Origin: Fen-330 sp050008465
GTDB taxonomy: Bacteria; Acidobacteriota; Terriglobia; Bryobacterales; Bryobacteraceae
Assembly: GCA_050008465.1 (NCBI GenBank)
Contig: JBEKMO010000059.1
Location: 1 to 32,921, forward strand
Direction: 5' to 3'
Length of the DNA: 32,921 nt
Below are positions 24,293-31,250 of this stretch, piece after piece. Under the pieces are notes generated by a model. It was not told the origin of the DNA and did no database searches. It saw only the letters and a list, made by a program, of their open reading frames with translations. Numbering within the stretch: the first letter of the stretch is position 1; each line of letters starts with the position of its first letter. Made by a program: the position numbers and the translations under genes.

Positions 24293-25639
24293 TCAGCTTC
24301 CGGCCGGCGTAGGGCGGCCATCCGGGGGTTGGAATCGCGCGCGGACCAGGGACATCGCCTCTTCGGCCGTGCGCACTTGTCCTTCGAGCTGCGCGTCCTC
24401 GATGGCCGCGAGCATGGGAGCGAAGGCCGGCCCCGGGCGGTAGCCGGCGGCGATCAGGTCGTGGCCGGTGATGAGCGGGCGGGGCTTGAGCTCCTCGCGC
24501 GGCAGCTCCTCGGTTTTCCGCTTGACGAACTCGTAGTTGCCGAGCATACCGTGGCTCATCACGCAATCCAGGCGGTGCAGCTCCAGGTGCTCCTCGAAGC
24601 CCTCCTTGCGCAGGAAGCGTTTCAGCGTGCTGTCGCGCATTTTCCGGACGTCCTTGAAGCGGAGGTGGTTGGCGACGAGCGCTTCCACCTGCCGGATCTC
24701 CTGGTTGGAGAAACGCAGCCGGCCCAGGATCCGGGCAGCCATGCGCGCTCCGGTCTCCGCGTGCTCGTCGAAGCGGATGCGGTCCGCCACACGGAAGGTG
24801 GAGGGTTTGCCCACGTCGTGCAGGAGCACGCCGAGCGCTAGCGTGAGGCTGGGCGAGCGCAGCCCGTCCAGCATCATGAGCGTATGCGTCCAGACGTCGC
24901 CCTCGGGATGAAACTCGGGCGGCTGCTCGATTCCCTTCATCGCGGCCACTTCCGGGAGGATCTCGGCGAGCAGGCCGGAGGCGTCGAGCAGTTCAAACCC
25001 GCGCCGCGCTCCACCTTCGGTGAGGATGCGCGCGAGTTCGTCGCGGCTGCGCTCCGCCGAGACCAGCCGGATCTTCTGGCGCAGCCGGCGTATGGCGTCG
25101 AAGGTGGCCGGCTCGATGTCGAAACCGAGGCGGGCGGCGAAGCGGATGGCGCGCAGCATTCGGAGATGGTCCTCGCCAAAGCGGGTGTCAGGATCGCCGA
25201 TGGCGCGGATGAGGCGCGCTTCGAGATCGTGGCGGCCGCCCACGAAGTCCAGCACCTCCCCGCTCGGTGGGTCCATGAGCAGGCCATTGATGGTGAAATC
25301 GCGGCGAACGACATCCTGCCGGGGATCGGTTTCAAACTCGACGGCGATTGGCCGGCGCCCGTCGCGGTAGGCGTGGTCGCTTCGAAAAGTGGCCACTTCG
25401 ACGGAGTCGCCGCCGCTTGAGACCACCACCACGCCGAAGTGAGCGCCCACCAACCGGGCATCGGGGAACAGGCACACGACTTCATCGGGGCGGGCGCCGG
25501 TGGCCACGTCGTAGTCCCGAGGTTCGCGCCCGAGCAGAAGGTCGCGCACGCAGCCGCCCACCAGGTAGGCCTGGTACCCGCGGGCTTTCAGACGGTCCAC
25601 GATTTCGGCGGCAAGAACGGCGGCGGTGGAGCCAATCAT
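24293..25639 (-). CDS. cca: CCA tRNA nucleotidyltransferase / poly(A) polymerase family
   Basis: 448 aa from ATG 25639. An open frame further upstream is a shadow of the permease gene. AYLVGGCVRDLLLG (25-37) and RDYDVATGARPDEV (41-54, Asp42 and Asp44) form the nucleotidyltransferase site. RRDFTINGL is the RRD motif, and TLALGVLLHDVGKP is an HD domain. Class II enzymes of this type add CCA to tRNA or A tails to RNA. Because an HD domain is included, it may have phosphodiesterase activity. The gene is divergent from the second KimA-like gene, with 31 bases between starts. Confidence 0.9.
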   Translation of the reverse strand: MIGSTAAVLAAEIVDRLKARGYQAYLVGGCVRDLLLGREPRDYDVATGARPDEVVCLFPDARLVGAHFGVVVVSSGGDSVEVATFRSDHAYRDGRRPIAVEFETDPRQDVVRRDFTINGLLMDPPSGEVLDFVGGRHDLEARLIRAIGDPDTRFGEDHLRMLRAIRFAARLGFDIEPATFDAIRRLRQKIRLVSAERSRDELARILTEGGARRGFELLDASGLLAEILPEVAAMKGIEQPPEFHPEGDVWTHTLMMLDGLRSPSLTLALGVLLHDVGKPSTFRVADRIRFDEHAETGARMAARILGRLRFSNQEIRQVEALVANHLRFKDVRKMRDSTLKRFLRKEGFEEHLELHRLDCVMSHGMLGNYEFVKRKTEELPREELKPRPLITGHDLIAAGYRPGPAFAPMLAAIEDAQLEGQVRTAEEAMSLVRARFQPPDGRPTPAGS

Positions 25640-25670
25640 TAATATGATCGTAGAATAGACGGGTACCGTA

Positions 25671-27899
25671 ATGTCATCGATTCTCCGGCCCGGCTGGATC
25701 CCGAAGGTCGTGGTTGCCACCACCGTCGCGCTGTCTTTCATTTCCTTCTGGCGCGGCGCCGCCATCGTGCTGGGCGACCTGGCTTCTTCCGCCTACTATG
25801 CGGGCGGCATCGCCGAGCGCGCGGTTGGCACTTCGGCGCCGTGGTTCATCCTGGGGGCGATGCTGTTCACTTTCGCCGTGCGCTCGGTCTACATGGAAAG
25901 CTGCAGCATGTTCGTGCGCGGCGGTGTGTACGTGGTGGTGCGCGACAGCATGGGGCCCTTTGTCGCGCGGCTATCGGTTTCCTCGCTGGTGTTCGATTAC
26001 ATCCTGACCGGCCCGATCAGCTCGGTGACGGCGGGACAGTATCTGGGGCGACTCCTGAACGAGTTGAGCATGATGCTCTTCCACCAGCACATCGTCAACC
26101 CCGACAGCAACCCGGAGTACTTCAACTACTTCGCCGCCTTCTTCGGGGTGTGCGTCACGATCTATTACTGGTGGTACAACACCAAGGGCATCCAGGAATC
26201 GAGCACCAAGGCGCTCCGCGTGCTCCAGATCATGACCGTAATGGTGGCCGTCCTACTGATCTGGTGCCCACTGACGCTGATTCTGCGCGGCAACGTGCAT
26301 CTGCCTCCGGCGCCCACGCCTGCCAACCTGCACTTCTCCGGCGATGCCTTGGGATGGTGGAAGGGCACCCGATTTCTGGGGATTCCGTTCGTGGTGGTGA
26401 TGATTGCCTTCGGACACGCGGTGCTGTCGATGAGCGGATTCGAGACGCTGGCCCAGGTCTATCGCGAGATCGCCTACCCCAAGATGAAGAACGTGAAGAT
26501 CACCGCGAACATCATCTGCTTCTACGCGCTGATTTCCACGGGGCTCATCACGGTGTTCGCGGGGATGATCATCACCGAGCACCGTGAGCGGTTCTACGAC
26601 AACCTGATTGGCGGGCTGGCCATGAACCTGGCGGGGCCCGAAGGCCTGAAACTGGTTTTCCAAACCTTCGTGGTGATCGTCGGCGTTTTGATCCTGTCCG
26701 GCGGAGTGAACACGTCGATTATCGGCGCCAGCGCCGTTCTGAACCGGGTGGCCGAGGACGGGGTGCTGCTGGACTGGTTCCGCAAGCCCCACCGGCGCTT
26801 CGGCACCACCTTCCGGATCATCAACACGGTGACGGCGTTGCAGTTGATTACCATCGTCCTGAGCCGGGGCAACGTCTATCTGTTGGGTGAGGCCTACGCC
26901 TTCGGCGTGGTCTGGAGCTTCCTGCTGAAGTCCATCGGCGTGCTGGTGCTGCGCTACCAGCGGCACGACCAGGAATACAAGTTTCCGTTCAACCTCCGCA
27001 TTCGCGGCGTCGAGATTCCGATCGGACTCGGCTGCACCACACTGGTGCTGGCCCTGGTGGCCATCGCCAACCTGTTCTCCAAGCAGATCGCGACCATTTC
27101 GGGCCTGGCATTCACCGTGGTGTTGTTCGTTGTGTTCACGATTTCCGAGCGTATCAACGCCCGCAAGCACAAACACGCGGACGGGCTGCTCGAGAAGTTC
27201 AACCTGGAGACCCACCCGAAGGTCGACGCCGAAACCATCCGGGCGCGCCCCGGGTGCGTGCTGGTGGCGGCGCGCGATTACAATCGCCTGCTCCACCTCC
27301 AGCAGGTGCTCGGAAAGACCAACCTGCGGCGCCACGATGTCGTGGTGATGACCGTCCGACCGGTGCTCACCCGCGCCGGCGAATACGAGCTGTCCGAGGA
27401 TCAGTATTTCGGCGACTACGAGCAGGAGCTGTTCAGCCGCGTGGTGCAGATCGCGGAAAAAGAGGGCAAGCCGGTGGAACTTCTGGTGGTGCCCGGCGTC
27501 GATCCGTTCGACGCCCTGGTGCAGACCGCCGCCAAGCTTCAGGCTTCCCGGCTGGTGACGGGCGTCTCGGCACAGATGGATTCCGAGGAACTGGCGCGGC
27601 GCATCGGCCTGGCTTGGGAGAGGCTGCCGGAGCCCCGGCATCCGTTCTCGCTCGAGGTGATCAGCCCCGGCCGCCCCTCGGTTTACGTCAACCTTGGGCC
27701 GCACCCACCCCGCCTGTGGCCTGAGGACGTCGGCCGCCTGCATGAGCTCTGGCTCGCGCTCAGCGAGCGCGAGGGCCTGGGTTCGAAGCTCCATCACCGC
27801 GACGTCGTGGGCCTGGCGCTGCGCCGGCTGGAGAAGGAACTCAGCAGCGAGGAGCGCCAGCAGATCATCGAAGACCTCAAGCGCGAACTGCGGATGTAG
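25671..27899 (+). CDS. KimA-like permease, second paralogue without riboswitch
   Basis: 742 aa. It is homologous over its whole length to the permease at 19357-21603: VVVATTVALSFISFWRGAAI, AVRSVYMESCSMFVRGGVYV, FGHAVLSMSGFETLAQVYRE, VLNRVAEDGVLLDWFRKPHR and the tail VNLGPHPPRLWPEDV...LGSKLHHRDVVGLALRRL all recur. A longer loop, HIVNPDSNPEYFNYFA, distinguishes it. The cytosolic region has a USP-like fold (CVLVAARDYNRLL, ELLVVPGVDPFDALV, ASRLVTGVSAQ). Only 31 bases separate its ATG from the CCA gene start, so the cyclic-di-AMP riboswitch cannot be present. The two copies may thus serve different ligand or growth states. Confidence 0.8.
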   Translation: MSSILRPGWIPKVVVATTVALSFISFWRGAAIVLGDLASSAYYAGGIAERAVGTSAPWFILGAMLFTFAVRSVYMESCSMFVRGGVYVVVRDSMGPFVARLSVSSLVFDYILTGPISSVTAGQYLGRLLNELSMMLFHQHIVNPDSNPEYFNYFAAFFGVCVTIYYWWYNTKGIQESSTKALRVLQIMTVMVAVLLIWCPLTLILRGNVHLPPAPTPANLHFSGDALGWWKGTRFLGIPFVVVMIAFGHAVLSMSGFETLAQVYREIAYPKMKNVKITANIICFYALISTGLITVFAGMIITEHRERFYDNLIGGLAMNLAGPEGLKLVFQTFVVIVGVLILSGGVNTSIIGASAVLNRVAEDGVLLDWFRKPHRRFGTTFRIINTVTALQLITIVLSRGNVYLLGEAYAFGVVWSFLLKSIGVLVLRYQRHDQEYKFPFNLRIRGVEIPIGLGCTTLVLALVAIANLFSKQIATISGLAFTVVLFVVFTISERINARKHKHADGLLEKFNLETHPKVDAETIRARPGCVLVAARDYNRLLHLQQVLGKTNLRRHDVVVMTVRPVLTRAGEYELSEDQYFGDYEQELFSRVVQIAEKEGKPVELLVVPGVDPFDALVQTAAKLQASRLVTGVSAQMDSEELARRIGLAWERLPEPRHPFSLEVISPGRPSVYVNLGPHPPRLWPEDVGRLHELWLALSEREGLGSKLHHRDVVGLALRRLEKELSSEERQQIIEDLKRELRM

Positions 27900-27920
27900 C
27901 CGGCCGGCTGGGCGGCAAAT

Positions 27921-28174
27921 GGGGGGTTGACACCCGATTTTAGCCGGGGCACAATGGTAGTCAGACAGGCGAACAAAACGCGAAAGGCGGCCCCCGTGAA
28001 TTCCCTCGCACTCGACCCTCTGGTGGCCGCCCAGCGCACGTTTCGGCTGCGGCCGGCGCTCGAATTCCTCCCGAGCGGCGTGGCCCCGCTGGATGCGCTG
28101 ACCGGCGGGCTGCCGCGGGGCGCCATCACCGACCTCTACGGCCCGGCGTCCTCGGGCCGCACCAGCCTGCTGTT
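27921..28174 (+). repeat. Direct duplication, copy 1 (promoter and 5' end of imuA)
   Basis: 254 bases homologous to 29249-29503, including promoter, leader and the first 179 coding bases. About ten mismatches fall in the coding part, mostly in the first 75 bases; the last 100 are nearly identical. One base is gained or lost in the leader. Homology stops at CTGCTGTT in both copies. Confidence 0.9.
27927..27955 (+). promoter_or_regulatory. Promoter of truncated imuA copy
   Basis: TTGACA (27927-27932, 6/6), 17 bases, CACAAT (27950-27955, 4/6). The same two boxes and spacer length recur at 29255-29283. Confidence 0.65.
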
Positions 28175-28295
28175 CGCCACACCAGCACGACGTCGATATC
28201 GCGGCGGCGCACCACGTCGAGCAGTCGCTCGCGGGCTTCTCGCTGCGCTGCCCCGGAGCCAACCGAGACCGTTTCCGTCAGTCCTACAGCCATGA
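27996..28295 (+). pseudogene. imuA: Truncated imuA copy fused to foreign sequence
   Basis: GTG 27996 aligns with the start of the complete imuA at 29325. The first 59 residues (LALDPLVAAQRTFRLRPALE, then LDALTGGLPRGAITDLYGPA) are the ImuA N-terminus up to the Walker A loop. After SGRTSLLF the frame enters unrelated sequence, an antisense recombinase remnant, and ends at 28295. Only the first quarter of ImuA is present, so the product should be inactive, although the promoter looks intact. Confidence 0.85.
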
Positions 28296-28340
28296 CCGGC
28301 TATATTTGCGAGAACATGACTGTAGTTTCGGCTTGCGCCG
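28175..28340 (-). pseudogene. Serine recombinase (resolvase) N-terminal remnant
   Basis: On the minus strand, AVGLTETVSVGSGAAQREAR then ERLLDVVRRRDIDVVLVWR resembles the middle of resolvase-type recombinases (family form: 'GSGA..R..R..LL..ARRR.IDVVLVWRLDRWGRS'). A piece in another frame just upstream, LQSCSRKYSRSW, fits the preceding 'QL...R.Y...RGW' helix, so one frameshift separates them. It stops exactly where the imuA duplication begins (28174/28175), before the expected LDRWGRS. The catalytic Ser region at the far N-terminus is not found. No inverted repeats were recognised. Confidence 0.55.
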
Positions 28341-28424
28341 AATGCGAAAGACCCAGGCGTGGATATCACGGATGGCCCACAATTGACTGGACGGCCAGAG
28401 AACTGCATTGAGCGCCGATTCCAT

Positions 28425-28862
28425 CTATCTCCCCACTTCTTCAGGCAGCGATGCGTGTTTGCCCTCACCTTTGAAGACTGATCTTACATAGTTCTGAAAC
28501 ACGTAAGGCCATGGAATCACAGTAAGATCCAAAACCACTACGATTGCAAATAACTTCACCGTCCCAGATACCAGATCCAAGTGGCCGGCTGACCACATTG
28601 GATACGCAACTCCGGCCAACCATATCAGTTTGTAAAGTACTTGTAGCAGCAGCAATGGGAGCATTCTGATCGGAAGTCGCACACCCAAAAGCATCAGTAG
28701 TGAGTAAGCTGCGTAAAGGCTGAAAGCAACGCTATGTATAAGATCCCACGGCTTTCCCGGATTGATGATTTCAGGCCATGCGCCTATTCCCAGAACGATG
28801 CCGTTAAAGAGATAAAGGAACCTCATTGAATACAACCGAACTGTTGACAGATCCCGATTCAT
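28425..28862 (-). CDS. Four-helix membrane protein, lower GC than its surroundings
   Basis: 145 aa from ATG 28862 with an excellent ribosome site (AGGAGG, 6 bases before). Four hydrophobic helices: RFLYLFNGIVLGIGAW, SVAFSLYAAYSLLMLLGV, MLPLLLLQVLYKLIWLAGV and TVKLFAIVVVLDLTVIPWPY. The short charged tail ends VFKGEGKHASLPEEVGR. The base composition (many AT-rich codons) differs clearly from the high-GC neighbours, which suggests recent gain. It lies inside the insertion between the two imuA copies. I do not recognise the family; similar small four-helix proteins are usually labelled hypothetical. Confidence 0.75.
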   Translation of the reverse strand: MNRDLSTVRLYSMRFLYLFNGIVLGIGAWPEIINPGKPWDLIHSVAFSLYAAYSLLMLLGVRLPIRMLPLLLLQVLYKLIWLAGVAYPMWSAGHLDLVSGTVKLFAIVVVLDLTVIPWPYVFQNYVRSVFKGEGKHASLPEEVGR

Positions 28863-29248
28863 CGTTTCCTCCTGAGTATGTCAAGTGACGTTTGGCGTCC
28901 GTTCGGCCTTCCCTATGCCAGGGACGTGTGTGCGAATCAGATCGATCCCCGCCCTGAGAACAGCGAACCGGATCATGTGCGCTTCGTCATGGAGAGACAT
29001 ACGAAGGCGGGAGTCCGAGAGTTCCACTGTTTTAGGCTGTCGGGGACGGGAAACTCCCCCCGCCGGATTACCGGCTCGCTGACCAGTTCGCCGGTCCGAA
29101 GACGGGCGCGGCCCTCGGCGTATCGGCCCACAGAAAGCCCGAGCCGCTCTTCAGACCGGCAGAGGACCAGCAACGCCACGCCGGAACAGGCGACGCGGAC
29201 CACGGTCCACCCCCAGGTCAGAGTCCGGCCGTTTTGGGACCAGGGAGA
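28863..29248. other. Gap between membrane protein gene and imuA promoter
   Basis: 386 bases. A minus-strand frame of 39 codons (28881-29000, start context poor) would lie just upstream of the membrane protein gene. A longer minus-strand frame (about 28973-29203, starting GTG) reads like a possible remnant. Neither has a family I know. A GCCGGTAATCCGGC inverted repeat occurs at about 29062-29075. Confidence 0.35.
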
Positions 29249-29503
29249 GGGGGGTTGACAGCGGAATTTGGCCGGGGCACAATGGTAGTCGGATAGGCGA
29301 AGAAAAAGCGAAAGTAGGTCCCCCGTGAAAGCCCTCGCACTCGACCCTCGGCTGACCGCTCAGCTCACGTTCCGGCTGCGGCCGGCGCTCGAATTCGTCC
29401 CGAGCGGCGTGGCCCCGCTGGATGCGCTGACCGGCGGGCTGCCGCGGGGCGCCATCACCGATCTCTACGGCCCGGCGTCCTCGGGCCGCACCAGCCTGCT
29501 GTT
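29249..29503 (+). repeat. Direct duplication, copy 2 (intact imuA start)
   Basis: Counterpart of 27921-28174. Beyond 29503 the gene goes on as normal imuA, so this copy is the complete one. Confidence 0.9.
29255..29283 (+). promoter_or_regulatory. Promoter of imuA-imuB-dnaE2
   Basis: TTGACA (29255-29260), 17 bases, CACAAT (29278-29283). The preserved boxes in both copies, with changed bases in the spacer, argue that they are used. A GCGAA-rich leader (about 29298-29313) is similar in both copies; whether LexA binds there is unknown. Confidence 0.65.
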
Positions 29504-29990
29504 GTCGATTCTGGCCGGGACGACGGGGCGGGAAGAGGTCTGCGCGCTGGTGGATTCGAGCGACGCGCTGGAACCGGCGTCGGCCGCCTCCGCCGGGGTG
29601 GATCTCGAGAGGCTGCTGTGGGTGCGGTGCATGGCGAACCCCGAGCACGCGCTCAAAGCCACCGACCTGTTGATTCAGGGCGGCGGGTTCGGCCTGGTGG
29701 CGCTGGACCTGGGCGACGTGCCGCCGCAGATCGCGCGGCGCATCCCCCTGGCGGCGTGGTTCCGCCTGCGGCGCGCGATCGAGGACACGCCGGCGGCGCT
29801 CGTCGTCGTCGAGCGCGAGCCGACGGTGAAGTCCTGCGCCTCGCTGATCCTGGAGATGAAGCGGGAGGGAGTGGAGTGGAGCGGCTCGGCGGGCTGCTCG
29901 GAACTGCTGCGCGGGGCGCGGCTGGCCGCCACACCGCGCAAACCGGTGCGGCCGCAAGCGGCCTCCTTCGACGCGAGGGCCTTGGGGTGA
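29325..29990 (+). CDS. imuA: ImuA, RecA-like accessory protein of the mutagenic polymerase
   Basis: 221 aa from GTG 29325. FVPSGVAPLDALTGGLPRGA then TDLYGPASSGRTSLLL forms the RecA-like core start with a Walker A loop in which Arg takes the place of the usual Lys (GPASSGRT). ERLLWVRCMANPEHALKATD and LVALDLGDV (Walker B-like) follow. WFRLRRAIEDTPAALVVVER is the next strand. Proteins of this class (ImuA, ImuA') work with ImuB and DnaE2 in error-prone repair after DNA damage. The stop is 3 bases before the imuB start, so the three genes form one operon. Confidence 0.85.
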   Translation: MKALALDPRLTAQLTFRLRPALEFVPSGVAPLDALTGGLPRGAITDLYGPASSGRTSLLLSILAGTTGREEVCALVDSSDALEPASAASAGVDLERLLWVRCMANPEHALKATDLLIQGGGFGLVALDLGDVPPQIARRIPLAAWFRLRRAIEDTPAALVVVEREPTVKSCASLILEMKREGVEWSGSAGCSELLRGARLAATPRKPVRPQAASFDARALG

Positions 29991-29993
29991 GGG

Positions 29994-31250
29994 ATGTTCG
30001 CTTCGATCCATGTTCCGGGCATCGCCCAGGAGAGCCGCGCGCGGCTGCTCGAGTGCGCGCTGGATTTTTCGCCCTGGGTGGAAGAGACCGCGCCGGATAC
30101 GGTGACGCTCGATATCGGCAGCCTGACGCACCTGTTCGGTTCGCCGCGAAACGTGGCGGAGGCGATGGCGCGGCGGGCGGCGGAGCTGGGGCTGGCGGCG
30201 CATGTCGCGGTGGCGGCGAACCCCGACGCAGCGGTGCATGGGGCCCGTGGTCTCACGGGCATCGTTGTTATATCGGAAAAAGAGGCTGGCCTCCTGGCGA
30301 TCGATTTGCTTGAGGCGCCGCCGGAGATTGCCGCGACGCTGGCGATGTGGGGTATCCGGACGTTCGGCGAGTTCGCGGCGTTGCCCGAGGACGGGATCGC
30401 CGAGCGGCTCGGCCCGCTGGGCGTGCACCTTCAGAAGCTGGCGCGTGGCGCGGGCAGCCGGCCGCTGAAGCCGGCCAATCCCCCGTCTGCGTTTGAGGAG
30501 TCGTTCGATCTCGAATACCCGCTGACGCTGATCGAGCCGCTGTCGTTCCTTCTTGCGCGGCTGCTCGGGGCGCTGTGCGCGCGGCTGGATTCGCACAGTC
30601 TCGCCACGCACGAGCTGCGGCTGCGGCTGAAACTGGAAAACGGGGGCGCGCACGAGCGGACGCTGCGGCTTCCCTTCCCCATGCGGGATGCGAAGGCGTT
30701 CTTGAAGCTGCTTTCGCTGGACCTGGATGCGCATCCGCCGCCGGCGCCGGTGACAGCGGTTTCGCTCTCGGCCGAGCCGGTGAATCCGCGGGTGGTCCAG
30801 CACGGGCTGTTCCTGCCGCCGGCGCCCGAGCCGCAAAAGCTGGAGTTAACGCTGGCGCGCATCGCGAAGTTGGTCGGCGAGGGAAACGTGGGCGCGCCGG
30901 AACTGCTCGACACGCACCGGCCGGGCGCGTTCCGGATGAAGCGGTTCACCGTGGCGCGGAACGGCGGGGCGGGGGGGAGGGTGGGTTGGAGGTTAGCGCT
31001 GCGGGTGTTTCGTCCCGCGCTGCGCGCGCAGGTCGAAGCGCCGAATGGCCGGCCGGCGCGGGTCGAGGCGCGCGGGGTGCGCGGCCGGGTGTTGCAGATG
31101 GCCGGCCCCTGGCGCACTTCGGGCAACTGGTGGCGCGCGGACGCCTGGTCGCGCGACGAGTGGGACGTGGCGCTGAGCGACGGCGCGCTCTACCGCATTT
31201 ATCGCGACCGGCATGGAGAGAAATGGTTTATCGAGGGCCGCTATGATTGA
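29994..31250 (+). CDS. imuB: ImuB, Y-family polymerase-like protein, short N-terminus
   Basis: 418 aa with GTGAGGG before the ATG. MFASIHVPG is the family start. It then goes directly to LLECALDFSPWVEETAPDTV, whereas ImuB proteins usually have about 55 residues between these two segments, including the 'AAD.AAR..GV..GM' finger region. So a block seems to be missing in frame. The rest is regular: LDIGSLTHLFGSP, AVAANPDAAVHGARG, WGIRTFGEFAALPEDGIAER (helix-hairpin-helix), then RPGAFRMKRF, LALRVFRPALRAQVE and WDVALSDGALYRIYRDR near the C-terminus. ImuB is known to lack polymerase residues and acts as hub between ImuA, DnaE2 and the sliding clamp. It overlaps dnaE2 by 8 bases. Confidence 0.85.
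   Translation: MFASIHVPGIAQESRARLLECALDFSPWVEETAPDTVTLDIGSLTHLFGSPRNVAEAMARRAAELGLAAHVAVAANPDAAVHGARGLTGIVVISEKEAGLLAIDLLEAPPEIAATLAMWGIRTFGEFAALPEDGIAERLGPLGVHLQKLARGAGSRPLKPANPPSAFEESFDLEYPLTLIEPLSFLLARLLGALCARLDSHSLATHELRLRLKLENGGAHERTLRLPFPMRDAKAFLKLLSLDLDAHPPPAPVTAVSLSAEPVNPRVVQHGLFLPPAPEPQKLELTLARIAKLVGEGNVGAPELLDTHRPGAFRMKRFTVARNGGAGGRVGWRLALRVFRPALRAQVEAPNGRPARVEARGVRGRVLQMAGPWRTSGNWWRADAWSRDEWDVALSDGALYRIYRDRHGEKWFIEGRYD

Noticed and set aside
25640..25670. Second cyclic-di-AMP riboswitch before the paralogous permease
   Set aside because: Only 31 bases lie between the divergent start codons and none of the aptamer blocks occur there.
26253..28262. 669-codon minus-strand frame over the second KimA-like gene
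   Set aside because: Same composition bias as above; it mirrors the permease codons.
28881..29000. 39-codon minus-strand frame just before the four-helix protein gene
   Set aside because: Good spacing to the next gene, but no ribosome site and no family; kept only as a note in the gap entry.
28296..29248. Integron attC site in the insertion between imuA copies
   Set aside because: No pair of core sites of the GTTRRRY/RYYYAAC type in the right arrangement could be found.
29151..30836. 561-codon minus-strand frame over imuA and imuB
   Set aside because: Shadow of well-conserved + strand genes.
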